In this document: positions 7,832 to 15,371 of the stretch, piece after piece
How positions within the stretch are numbered: the first letter of the stretch is position 1
Layout: each line of letters starts with the position of its first letter
Origin: Agathobacter ruminis
GTDB lineage: Bacteria > Bacillota > Clostridia > Lachnospirales > Lachnospiraceae
Length of the DNA stretch: 32,032 nucleotides
Assembly: GCF_002735305.1 (NCBI RefSeq)
Contig: NZ_PDYG01000037.1
Location: 1 to 32,032 of the forward strand
Direction of reading: 5' to 3'
Made by a program: the position numbers and the translations under genes
Notes under the pieces: model-generated
The model's database searches: none
Told to the model about the DNA's origin: nothing
What the model saw: only the letters and a program-made list of their open reading frames with translations

Positions 7832-8085
7832 CAGATGATTTTGAAATATGACTTGTTATATGTTCTGATTGACGGTGATATACACATTATCAATAGGAAA
7901 GAAAGGTAAAACTAGGCATAAGCATTCGTGATTGTGACCTTCGTATGATTAGTCAGGTAAAAAGGCTGTATCCAAAGAACAGGAATGATGATTGTAATGG
8001 TTATATAGACAGAATACAATTGCACAACAAATATTTAGTACAATTAAGATTATGATTATTAGTGTATGACAAAAGGAGAAGAAAT

Positions 8086-9129
8086 ATGGCCGATGAAAAG
8101 GAATTAATGAAGAAGGATTTACTTCTAATTATCCAGATTGATAATAAACTACAGTATCATGATATTGCATCTGTTCAAAAAATTTACAATGCAACCATAC
8201 AAAAAAGTATATTTAAAACTAACTTAGGTAAAAGATATATTAATAAGTTAGAACAGATAATTAACGGAACAGATGCAGGTAAATGCTTTTTTTGTGGAAA
8301 GGATTTGCAAGATTCAGGGAAAACCGTCATATGTATTGATTGTGCTAGTAAATATATAAAAAAGCCGAATACAATATCAGAAAAGCAAGTGACTAATAAG
8401 AGTGTTGTAACAGAGAATAAAAATATTAAAGCTAGCGAGAATTCAACAAATAAGATAAACGATTTTGTTGAAAACGTTAAGGTAAAGGGAAAAGCGATAG
8501 ATAAAGAAACTAGAGCGTTGCAAAAAAATATTGCAGAAAATGAAAATGTTAAAAATATTATAAGTCAGGCAGAAAAACTTACAAATGATGTGAAAGAAAC
8601 AGCACGGAATAATAAATTCTTAAATTCTAAAATGAACAAAATTAAGGAGTTTTGGCATAGCAGAACAAAAAAACAAAAGTATGTTATTGCTGGGATAGTC
8701 GCAGTGCTGTTTTTGGGTGTAATAGGAACTAATATTGTTTTAACGAATAGTAGTGAACATAGTGGAAGTGCTGTTACATCCGTAAATAGTGAAAAAGAGG
8801 CTTTGAAGTATGTTCAAGCAGAGTATCCAGAAAAAGAAGGATGGACAATAAGAGACGGGGAAACAATTAAAGTTTTTAATTGTTGGATGATGACTCCCAT
8901 TGGAAAAAATGTAAAGTATACAGAAAATCAGATAAGTAATTCCAACGACTCTCAATTGATACAAGATGGTTTTGCGGTTACTGTAGAATGCTGGTGTTAT
9001 TCAGTATACCGTAGAGGAAAGAACCTTGTAGAGCAAGGTCAGATTTTAGTAAGTCCTGATGGAAAAATGTTTTGCATGGGGGCATTTGATGGAGTACCTT
9101 TGCAAGATGTCTTTTTTAGAATAAAATAA
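8086..9129 (+). CDS. Zinc-ribbon protein with one membrane segment
   Basis: The 347-aa protein has a helical N-terminus, then a zinc ribbon with CxxC pairs C67-C70 and C83-C86, a lysine- and asparagine-rich stretch of about 100 residues predicted to be helical, one membrane span near residues 203-223 (YVIAGIVAVLFLGVIGTN), and an external or lumenal domain of about 120 residues with four tryptophans. I chose the ATG at 8086 because AAAGGAG lies just upstream. Function is unknown. The layout suggests a membrane sensor or anchor. Codon use is more AT-rich than the two genes before it. Confidence 0.65.
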   Translation: MADEKELMKKDLLLIIQIDNKLQYHDIASVQKIYNATIQKSIFKTNLGKRYINKLEQIINGTDAGKCFFCGKDLQDSGKTVICIDCASKYIKKPNTISEKQVTNKSVVTENKNIKASENSTNKINDFVENVKVKGKAIDKETRALQKNIAENENVKNIISQAEKLTNDVKETARNNKFLNSKMNKIKEFWHSRTKKQKYVIAGIVAVLFLGVIGTNIVLTNSSEHSGSAVTSVNSEKEALKYVQAEYPEKEGWTIRDGETIKVFNCWMMTPIGKNVKYTENQISNSNDSQLIQDGFAVTVECWCYSVYRRGKNLVEQGQILVSPDGKMFCMGAFDGVPLQDVFFRIK

Positions 9130-9152
9130 CGATATAATTGAAATAATTAACG

Positions 9153-9185
9153 GACATTAACTATCGTGGTAGTTAATGTCTTTTT
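9153..9185 (+). terminator. Rho-independent terminator
   Basis: GACATTAACTA (9153-9163) pairs perfectly with TAGTTAATGTC (9170-9180) around a six-base loop, followed by TTTTT. It lies 24 bases after the zinc-ribbon gene and ends the cassette 1 transcript. Confidence 0.85.
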
Positions 9186-9205
9186 CATGCTCGGAGAAAT
9201 CCGGG

Positions 9206-9285
9206 CATTTTTACAACGATTTTACTACTACACACGGCTTTGAAATGTTAAAATATGCAAAGATATGCCAATTATGTAGTTTACA
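9206..9285 (+). repeat. Cassette 1 right-end block, part 1, before the IS
   Basis: Bases 9206-9230 (CATTTTTACAACGATTTTAC then TACTA) align with 16988-17014 near the right end of cassette 2. This is followed by ATGCAAAGATATGCC (9255-9269), which is inverted at 11655-11668. The block ends with TAGTTTACA (9277-9285), which is repeated at 11597-11605 on the other side of the IS. Short repeated TACTAC-type motifs at an element end resemble arm-type recombinase sites. Confidence 0.5.
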
Positions 9286-9395
9286 TATAAATGCTAATCT
9301 AAAAGTGAGCCATTCGAATCAAGAACGCTGACTTGAAAGTGAGCCACCTAGCAATTACTCTGAATAAAAGACTTTTTTATTCGGAGGGAAAGACG

Positions 9396-10790
9396 GTGGT
9401 TATTACAATGTAAGATTACGATGAAATTCGTAGGCGTTTCAATGCCGGCGAAAGCCAAAGGCATATCGCCAAGTGTTTAGGCATTTCTCGGAATACTGTT
9501 AAAAAGTATTGCGAAGGAAATGCAGTTCCTTGGGAGCGTAAGACTCCCATTCGTGAATCCACAGTATTAACTGAGGATACGATTAACTTTATTAAAAACT
9601 GTTTGGCTGAAGACGATGCTGAGCATCTAAAAAAGCAAAGCCATACAGCAAAAAGAATATATGATCGTTTGGTTGAAGAAACTGGATTCTCCGGTGGCGA
9701 GTCAACTGTCAGAGCAAAGGTCCATGAACTAAAAAACGTTGCTCCGAAGGCATTTATTCCTCTTCAGTTTGACGTTGGAGAGGCTATGCAGGTAGATTGG
9801 GGCGAAGCCCAAGTCTACTTTTCTGGCAAAAAAACAAAGATTTATATCTTCTGTGCCAGACTGTGTTACAGTTGCAGACCGTTTGTTTACGCTTATCATA
9901 AGCAAAACGAAGAAAGCTTTTTAGATGCATTCGTTCGTATTTTTGATGCAATGAACGGCGTTCCAAAGAAAGTAATCTTTGATAACGGTCGTGTTGCTGT
10001 TAAGGAAGGCTTTGGTAAGCATGCTAAGGCACAAGAGGGATATACCCATCTTTCTGCCCATTACAGCTTTAAAGCCGTATTCTGCAATCCTGCGGAAGGC
10101 CACGAAAAAGGCTTAGTTGAAGGCCTCGTTGGGTGGGCAAGAAGAAACATCCTTGTCCCTGTACCTAAGGTTGCAAACATAACAGAATTAAACGAATTAT
10201 TGGTAAAACGGTGTTTGGTTTATGAAAACCACTCCATTAAAGGGAAACCTGCAACTGTTGGAGAAATGTATCTCACCGAAAAGTCTTTGTTGCAAAAACT
10301 CCCTGGCTGTCGATTTGAAACAGCCAAATGCGCTAACGTACGCGTAAACGCATTCTCCACCGTTAAATTCAAAACAAATAATTATTCCGTGCCTGTTAAA
10401 TATACCGGGCGAATCGTTGGTGTAAAGGGTTATCCCGAATCCGTAGAAGTCTTTTATAATGGAGAACTAATCGCTAAACATACGCGTTGCTTTGGTCATA
10501 ATCAAAGCATTTACACCTTGGAACATTACATGCCTCTGTTAGATACTCGAAGAAGAGCCATTTTAGACGCTGCTCCGGTGAAACAAAACGTTCCGAAAGA
10601 AGTTTTAGAAGAACTTCGCAAAAACAGTAACAATTATTCCCGAATGGTTGAAATCTTACATGATTTCGTAGAACCAAACAAGACTGATATAAAAGATCCG
10701 GTTAAAATCATCTCCGTTGATCTTTCCCAATACGACCGCTTGTGTCTAGGAAGGGAGGTGAACAGCTATGAGCACGCTCTTAGTCGATGA
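9396..10790 (+). pseudogene. istA: IS21 transposase IstA with an early nonsense codon
   Basis: The natural start is probably the GTG at 9396, seven bases after GGAGGG. The fifth codon is ATG, the sixth is TAA (9411-9413), and the frame then stays open to 10790. The region after the stop encodes the N-terminal helix-turn-helix (SQRHIAKCLGISRNTVKKY), which has no ATG, GTG or TTG until 9603. A protein made from the TTG at 9603 would be 395 aa and lack the DNA-binding domain. The catalytic core is intact: D in QVDWGEA, D in VIFDNGR and E in EKGLVEGLVG. A single base change would explain the damage. Confidence 0.8.
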
Positions 10791-11541
10791 ACAAATCCGG
10801 ATGCTTGCAAAACAACTAAAAATGCCGACGTTTGCTAATTATAATGAAATCGTTCGTCAGTTATCTCCCGACACAAGCATAGGCGAAGTCTTATTATCCA
10901 TAATGCAGTTCGAGTACGAACAACGTCAGGAGAATCAAAACCAGCGTCGATTAAAGCAAGCCGGTTTTCCATTTACCAAAACTCTTGAAGAGTTGGATTT
11001 AACCAGATATAACGGTGAAATCAGCGATGTGTTTATTAATGAATTAGCCAGTTGTAAGTTTATCAAGGAACGACGAAATATAACAATGCTTGGCAATCCC
11101 GGTCGTGGTAAAACACATATGGCGATTGCTTTAGGCTTAAAGGCTTGTTCTCTTGGTATGACAGTTCTTTTCAAGAACGCTGCTTCGTTATCAACTGAAT
11201 TAAGTGAGGCAAGAGATAACTATTCTTTAGGGCGCCTTGAAAAGCGTATTCAAAAAGCAGACCTACTCATCTTAGATGAGATGGGGTATGTAAGTTTTGA
11301 CCGATACCAATCGGAACTATTATTCAAAATAATCGCTGACCGCAGTGAGCGCGGAAGCATTATTATAACAACAAACCTGCCGTTTTCGGAATGGACATCC
11401 CTGTTTGAGAATACGGCAATGGTTGCAGCGATGATTGATAGATTAACATTTAACTCCTTTGTTCTTGATATGAATGGAGAATCCTATCGGTTATCACAAA
11501 CAAAGAAAACAAAAAGTAAAGGTGGCTCACATTCAAGCTAG
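10768..11541 (+). CDS. istB: IS21 helper ATPase IstB
   Basis: The 257-aa AAA+ protein has a Walker A (GNPGRGKTH, with R in place of the usual T/V), a Walker B (LLILDEMGY) and the conserved IITTNLPFSEW block. It assembles on target DNA and directs the IstA transposase. The ATG follows a near-perfect AGGGAGGTG site, and the gene overlaps the end of istA by 23 bases in another frame, as expected for this family. It appears intact. Confidence 0.92.
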   Translation: MSTLLVDEQIRMLAKQLKMPTFANYNEIVRQLSPDTSIGEVLLSIMQFEYEQRQENQNQRRLKQAGFPFTKTLEELDLTRYNGEISDVFINELASCKFIKERRNITMLGNPGRGKTHMAIALGLKACSLGMTVLFKNAASLSTELSEARDNYSLGRLEKRIQKADLLILDEMGYVSFDRYQSELLFKIIADRSERGSIIITTNLPFSEWTSLFENTAMVAAMIDRLTFNSFVLDMNGESYRLSQTKKTKSKGGSHSS

Positions 11542-11606
11542 CGTTAGGTGGCTCAAAATGAAGTCAGCGCGTGGCTCACATTGGAGTTGACGATTATAGT
11601 TTACAC

Positions 11607-11688
11607 TTGAAAAAATTGAATGCCCGGAAAACCTGATAAAACCTCGCGTTCATCGGCATATCTTTGCAATTTAGGAGGAGAAATTTTT
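11607..11688 (+). repeat. Cassette 1 right-end block, part 2
   Basis: The sequence TTGAAAAAATTGAATGCCCG, then AAAACCTGATAAAACCTCGCG (to 11648), aligns with 17071-17122 at the right end of cassette 2. GGCATATCTTTGCA (11655-11668) is the inverted partner of 9256-9269. A TTAGGAGGAG ribosome site follows at 11671. If the IS and one copy of its 9-bp flank are removed, the distance from the CATTT block to site B is 176 bp. Confidence 0.55.
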
Positions 11689-11739
11689 GTGATTAGGATA
11701 CTATTCATCTGCCACGGCATGGTATTAACCAATGGCTAG
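11689..11739 (+). pseudogene. Stub of a tyrosine phosphatase gene start; attachment-like site B
   Basis: Starting from GTG with an excellent AGGAGG site, seventeen codons read VIRILFICHGMVLTNG and stop. The LFICHG segment is the phosphatase catalytic-loop start. The core at 11702-11719 is identical to site A. Unlike A, it keeps the strong ribosome site and upstream block seen before the intact gene at 17153, so it looks like a start delivered by cassette 1 and later separated from its gene by cassette 2. Confidence 0.75.
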
Positions 11740-11876
11740 AAATCCTTTATTTTCAAGCGTTTGACGGAAGAAAGAAATGAATTTACAACTAGTTTACAAC
11801 TTTTAAATTGCCGCGATACGAATTATATAAATGAATGTAAAGGACACTTATCCTTAAGTGGCCTTGGCTACTACAA

Positions 11877-11948
11877 AACAAACCCGTCCTAGGGTGTCAA
11901 AATCAGGAAAAGTAATTCTGTAGATTGACACTCTGGGGCGGGTTTGTT
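11877..11948 (+). repeat. Long hairpin with repeat R core as its loop (copy 3)
   Basis: The arm 11877-11900 (AACAAACCCGTCCTAGGGTG, then TCAA) pairs with 11925-11948 over 24 positions with three mismatches, two of which would be G-U wobbles in RNA. The loop holds CAGGAAAAGTAATTCTGTAG, the core shared with copies at 3581 and 5535. It lies between site B and the promoter of the cassette 2 operon. The intergenic stretch 11740-12043 otherwise holds only the TTTACAACT repeats and the promoter. The hairpin could block read-through, but there is no long T run. Confidence 0.7.
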
Positions 11949-11987
11949 ACTTGGAATAATTGGGAATGAAATGGAAAGGTGTCTCGA

Positions 11988-12017
11988 TTGTTATATAATA
12001 CATAAATAGGATATAAT
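11988..12017 (+). promoter_or_regulatory. Probable promoter of the cassette 2 operon
   Basis: TTGTTA (11988-11993) and TATAAT (12012-12017) are separated by 18 bases. Another TATAAT at 11994-11999 lacks a good -35. The AGGAGG of the first gene is at 12031, which leaves a very short 5' leader. Confidence 0.55.
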
Positions 12018-12043
12018 AAATGGCGTTGAGAGGAGGTGCTTTC

Positions 12044-13246
12044 TTGGACAACAAGGATAAATCTAGTGAAAAACTAATATCAGATTTAGAAGAGGCTTTT
12101 AAAAAGGAGGAAAAGTATAATTATTTAGATTATCTAAAGAATAATACGGGGCTATTTATTTCTGCAATTTCTATTGTGTCGGCAATAATGTTATTTCTAG
12201 CGAGGATAATTAGTTTCATAGTTGTTAATGCACGATACCAATATTGGAACTTAGATGAGGGATTTCTTGTTGAAGACAATAAAATGTATTTAAAACTAGG
12301 TGTTTTGGTTTTATACTTTATTTTTACTATGCTATTTAATTCAGTTGCAAAACGATATGTGTATCGATGGAAACTAAATGATTGTAAAGTATATTTGTAT
12401 GGCAAAATATTTGAAGACGGAGAAAAACATGTAAGATTAAAAAGAAAAGCAATTAGTGATTTAAAGAAGATGGTGGCCGATATAGTAATGACTAGTGAAT
12501 CGATAAATGATGAAAAGTTGGAATCGGTCAACTGTGAAATAAGGAAATTAGAAAGTGAAAATAAGGAATTAATAAGGCAGTGTATTGATGATCGACTAGA
12601 GGTTTTAAAAATACGAATTAGTTTATTTTTCAGAATAATCCCTTCTTTCATATTAATCTTTATGGTATCTTTATTTCTGCAATATGTTTTTGGAATAGAG
12701 ATTGAGAATCACAGTACAATGGGTTTGATTCAATCATCATTGATTACGGCATTAATTATAATTCTAACGGCGATTTTTTGTGCCATATTAGAAATAAAGT
12801 TAACTCTATTAGTTAGTATAAAAAGATTCTTTAAAGATGATAAGGTCGATTGGGGCTCTGAATATATGAAACCAGTAATCGAATGGTTGGATACTAAGAT
12901 AGCAGAACAAAGTAATCATAGTTTGAAATCGTCACTATCAGATAAAACAATAAAGCTAGCACTAGGAAATGTGGCGCTTTCAGCTTTAATAATAGCGATT
13001 TTTTTGAAGTGGAATGTAACGTATAGTTTGGATCATGCTAAGTCGTTTTATGTATTTAATGAGAATAATCAGGATTACGTTATGATAATAAATGACGGAA
13101 CAAAGTATATCTTGTCAGAATGTGATATTGTAGATGAAGAAATAATCATTGATACTAATCAGATTATAGTAAGAAATAATCCAATTAATCTTGAAAAAAT
13201 GAGTTTTAATAAGGTTGAGAAGAAAACAACATCAGGATTGAAATAA
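12044..13246 (+). CDS. Multi-pass membrane protein of unknown family
   Basis: The 400-aa protein has about five hydrophobic spans: GLFISAISIVSAIMLFLARI, LGVLVLYFIFTMLF, IIPSFILIFMVSLFLQYVFG, LITALIIILTAIFCAIL and VALSALIIAIFL. A charged helical stretch of about 100 residues between spans 2 and 3 resembles a coiled coil (LESVNCEIRKLESENKEL). A soluble domain of about 75 residues follows the last span. I chose the TTG at 12044 because AGGAGG lies seven bases upstream; the ATG at 12020 has no site. It is first in the operon with the KAP NTPase, so it is a likely membrane partner. No family recognised. Confidence 0.68.
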   Translation: MDNKDKSSEKLISDLEEAFKKEEKYNYLDYLKNNTGLFISAISIVSAIMLFLARIISFIVVNARYQYWNLDEGFLVEDNKMYLKLGVLVLYFIFTMLFNSVAKRYVYRWKLNDCKVYLYGKIFEDGEKHVRLKRKAISDLKKMVADIVMTSESINDEKLESVNCEIRKLESENKELIRQCIDDRLEVLKIRISLFFRIIPSFILIFMVSLFLQYVFGIEIENHSTMGLIQSSLITALIIILTAIFCAILEIKLTLLVSIKRFFKDDKVDWGSEYMKPVIEWLDTKIAEQSNHSLKSSLSDKTIKLALGNVALSALIIAIFLKWNVTYSLDHAKSFYVFNENNQDYVMIINDGTKYILSECDIVDEEIIIDTNQIIVRNNPINLEKMSFNKVEKKTTSGLK

Positions 13247-13324
13247 TAGAATTTGTATATACAGATGATTCATTTGAATTAGTTGTTAATTTAAATTCAT
13301 CAATAAAAGCTATTGGAGGGAAAA

Positions 13325-15328
13325 ATGACATCGAAAGAAATAGTAGATGCTGTAACTAGTTATGTTCGTGACGAGAATGCGAAGTATGCCATCTTGATTG
13401 ATGGAGCATGGGGAAGTGGAAAAACTTATCTATACGAAAACTATTTGGCGGGTGAAATTGATTCAATAGAAGTTGGAAAAAATGAACGGAAGCATAATGT
13501 TTATATTTCTCTTTATGGAATATCTAGTATTGATTCACTTGCTAAACAGTTGATTACCAATTATTTAATATATGTTAAAGGTAACGGGAATAAATTAGTT
13601 AAAAAAGGGTTAAAGCCACTTGCCGGTATTATAGGTGTAGCTAGTAGTGCATTTTCTTTTTCTGTAGGTCCTGTATCAGCAGATTTATCAAGGGTATTTA
13701 ATAAATTAGAGAGGAGTATAGATGTCAAAGAGATGGTCATTTGCTTTGATGATTTAGAAAGATGTACGATTCCTATTAATGAGTTTTTTGGATTTGTTAA
13801 TAATTTGATAGAACATTGTAACTGTAAAGTAATCATATTAGCAGATGAGAGGAATATTGGAAAAATATATGCAAATACAAATATAGAAGAAAAATATCTT
13901 ACAGTGCTTTCTGGTGATCGTAAAGTTGTTGAGTACATAGGAGATGGAAAAAATGAAAGGACACAAAAAACGGGACTGGGGAAAGCCTCAAATGGAGAGA
14001 TTACAGTAGAAGAAGTAAAAAAACTAAATGAGATATTATATTCAGAAAATTATTTATATAAAGACATCAAAGAAAAAGTAATTGGTAAAACTATGCTGTA
14101 TTATCCAGCATTAAAAGACGTTATTGAAGAAGTGATAAGTGGAAATGAAAAGAGCAAAGGTATAATTCAAGAAGGTCAATATAAAGATTATTTACTAAAA
14201 CACATAAATAGTATTGTAAGTGCATTTACAGAAATAGAGAATCGAAATTTGCGAATTATAAGATCGTGGATCTTTTCTTTTAGAAAAATATATGACGCAA
14301 CAACGAAATACTATTCTGATAGTAAATATTATGAAGATATTTTGAACGATTTTCTGCGTTATAGTATATGGGTAGCAGGAGCATTAAAGAAAAATAAAAA
14401 GATAACACACAGTGCTAATTATGGAAGTCAAGAAATGGTTTATTTTGAAGGCCATGAGTATACTCACATTTTTAGATATAGTTTCATTGATGCTTGGATT
14501 AATTGTGATGTATGGAATGATAAGGATTTATCTCAGGCATGTAAGTCGATAATTAAGCGTAGAGAACGAGAAGATATTGACAATCCACCTAAAGTACATT
14601 CGACAGGTAAGGCGTTAGCTGAATTAAGAGATTGGTATCTTATGGAGGATGCGCAAGTTATAGAGATACTGGATCGTTTAGAAAAAGAAATAGAAGAAAA
14701 CAAATATGCATATTATGACTACTCTAATATTCTTTCTACTTTATTGTATCTTCAAGAAAAAGGGCTCTTTAAAGGAAATATACATCATATCAAAGATGTT
14801 ATGATTAATTTAATAAAAAGGGATAATGATATTCAAGAAGAAAATGAATTCCCTAAAGATTTTTCATCTGAAGAAATTAGAAATAAATATAACGAAATAT
14901 ATAAGCCAATTTCAGAGGAACGAAAAGAACGAAATCGCATACTTAATAAGGAGGATCAAGAAGAGAAAAATATATACAGTAATGCGAATGCATTTTATGA
15001 ACATTGCTGCAAAATGGAAAACTACTATTGTAGCCATAGATCATTTGTTGAATATTTAGATTTTGAAAAGTTATATATACTAATCAATGAAAGTGACAAT
15101 GAAGGATTATATACTCTTCGTCGTGCTTTTAAAGCAATATATTATATGGGAAATCTTAAGGATTTTTATATTGCAGATATTGAGGGGTTGAAGAAAATTA
15201 GAAATGATCTAATGGATGAAGCAGTCATAAAACATGGTGGTATTATAAGGAATATTGCGATTGATAGTTTTGCTGATATGATTAAGCAGGATTTAATTCT
15301 TTTAGGTGTGGATGAAGAACAATTATAA
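13325..15328 (+). CDS. KAP-family P-loop NTPase
   Basis: The 667-aa protein has a Walker A at G27-T34 (GAWGSGKT) and a Walker B at 141-146 (FDDLER), the pattern of the KAP family. It also has the weakly hydrophobic insert expected between them (about 96-119), which in KAP proteins can carry membrane helices. KVIILADERNIGK near 165 fits the following strand. KAP NTPases are named after Kidins220/ARMS and PifA; PifA of plasmid F blocks phage T7. The C-terminal 450 residues are helical, charged and unrecognised, and could sense or act on a target. GGAGGG precedes the ATG at 13325. It lies 78 bases after the membrane protein gene and shares its low GC. I infer a defence role from context. Confidence 0.78.
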   Translation: MTSKEIVDAVTSYVRDENAKYAILIDGAWGSGKTYLYENYLAGEIDSIEVGKNERKHNVYISLYGISSIDSLAKQLITNYLIYVKGNGNKLVKKGLKPLAGIIGVASSAFSFSVGPVSADLSRVFNKLERSIDVKEMVICFDDLERCTIPINEFFGFVNNLIEHCNCKVIILADERNIGKIYANTNIEEKYLTVLSGDRKVVEYIGDGKNERTQKTGLGKASNGEITVEEVKKLNEILYSENYLYKDIKEKVIGKTMLYYPALKDVIEEVISGNEKSKGIIQEGQYKDYLLKHINSIVSAFTEIENRNLRIIRSWIFSFRKIYDATTKYYSDSKYYEDILNDFLRYSIWVAGALKKNKKITHSANYGSQEMVYFEGHEYTHIFRYSFIDAWINCDVWNDKDLSQACKSIIKRREREDIDNPPKVHSTGKALAELRDWYLMEDAQVIEILDRLEKEIEENKYAYYDYSNILSTLLYLQEKGLFKGNIHHIKDVMINLIKRDNDIQEENEFPKDFSSEEIRNKYNEIYKPISEERKERNRILNKEDQEEKNIYSNANAFYEHCCKMENYYCSHRSFVEYLDFEKLYILINESDNEGLYTLRRAFKAIYYMGNLKDFYIADIEGLKKIRNDLMDEAVIKHGGIIRNIAIDSFADMIKQDLILLGVDEEQL

Positions 15329-15371
15329 GCATTAAAAAGAAATAGTTTTGATTTGAAATAATTTGGAGGTG

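Larger units (their letters stand above)
9286..11596 (+). mobile_element. IS21-family insertion sequence, about 2.3 kb
   Basis: The element encodes an IstA-like DDE transposase and an IstB-like ATPase in the IS21 order. Its ends carry several copies of a GTGAGCCA motif: at 9301 and 9334 on the left, and inverted at 11521, 11547 and 11571 on the right. Such multiple terminal repeats are typical of this family. TAGTTTACA directly flanks both sides, consistent with a target duplication, although IS21 usually makes 4-8 bp, so the exact ends could shift by a few bases. The insertion splits the conserved right end of cassette 1. With its istA broken, this copy is probably immobile on its own. Confidence 0.85.
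5653..11719 (+). mobile_element. Putative integrase-less cassette 1 between sites A and B
   Basis: The segment is bounded by two identical 18-bp copies of the phosphatase-start core. It contains an AlbA_2-type ATP-binding protein, a 122-aa protein, a zinc-ribbon membrane protein and an inserted IS21. Its right end shares three signals with that of cassette 2: a CATTT.TAC.ACG...ACTAC block (9206-9230), a TTGAAA...AATGCCC...CGCG block (11607-11648), and a ribosome site plus a new phosphatase start. No recombinase other than IS21's lies within it, so excision would need an enzyme supplied in trans. Confidence 0.55.

Noticed and set aside
11877-11948. Integron attC site
   Set aside because: The long hairpin near a cassette border is suggestive, but no RYYYAAC/GTTRRRY core boxes or integron integrase are visible.
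14826-15059. 77-codon frame inside the KAP gene
   Set aside because: It is a lysine-rich shadow in another frame with no independent ribosome site.
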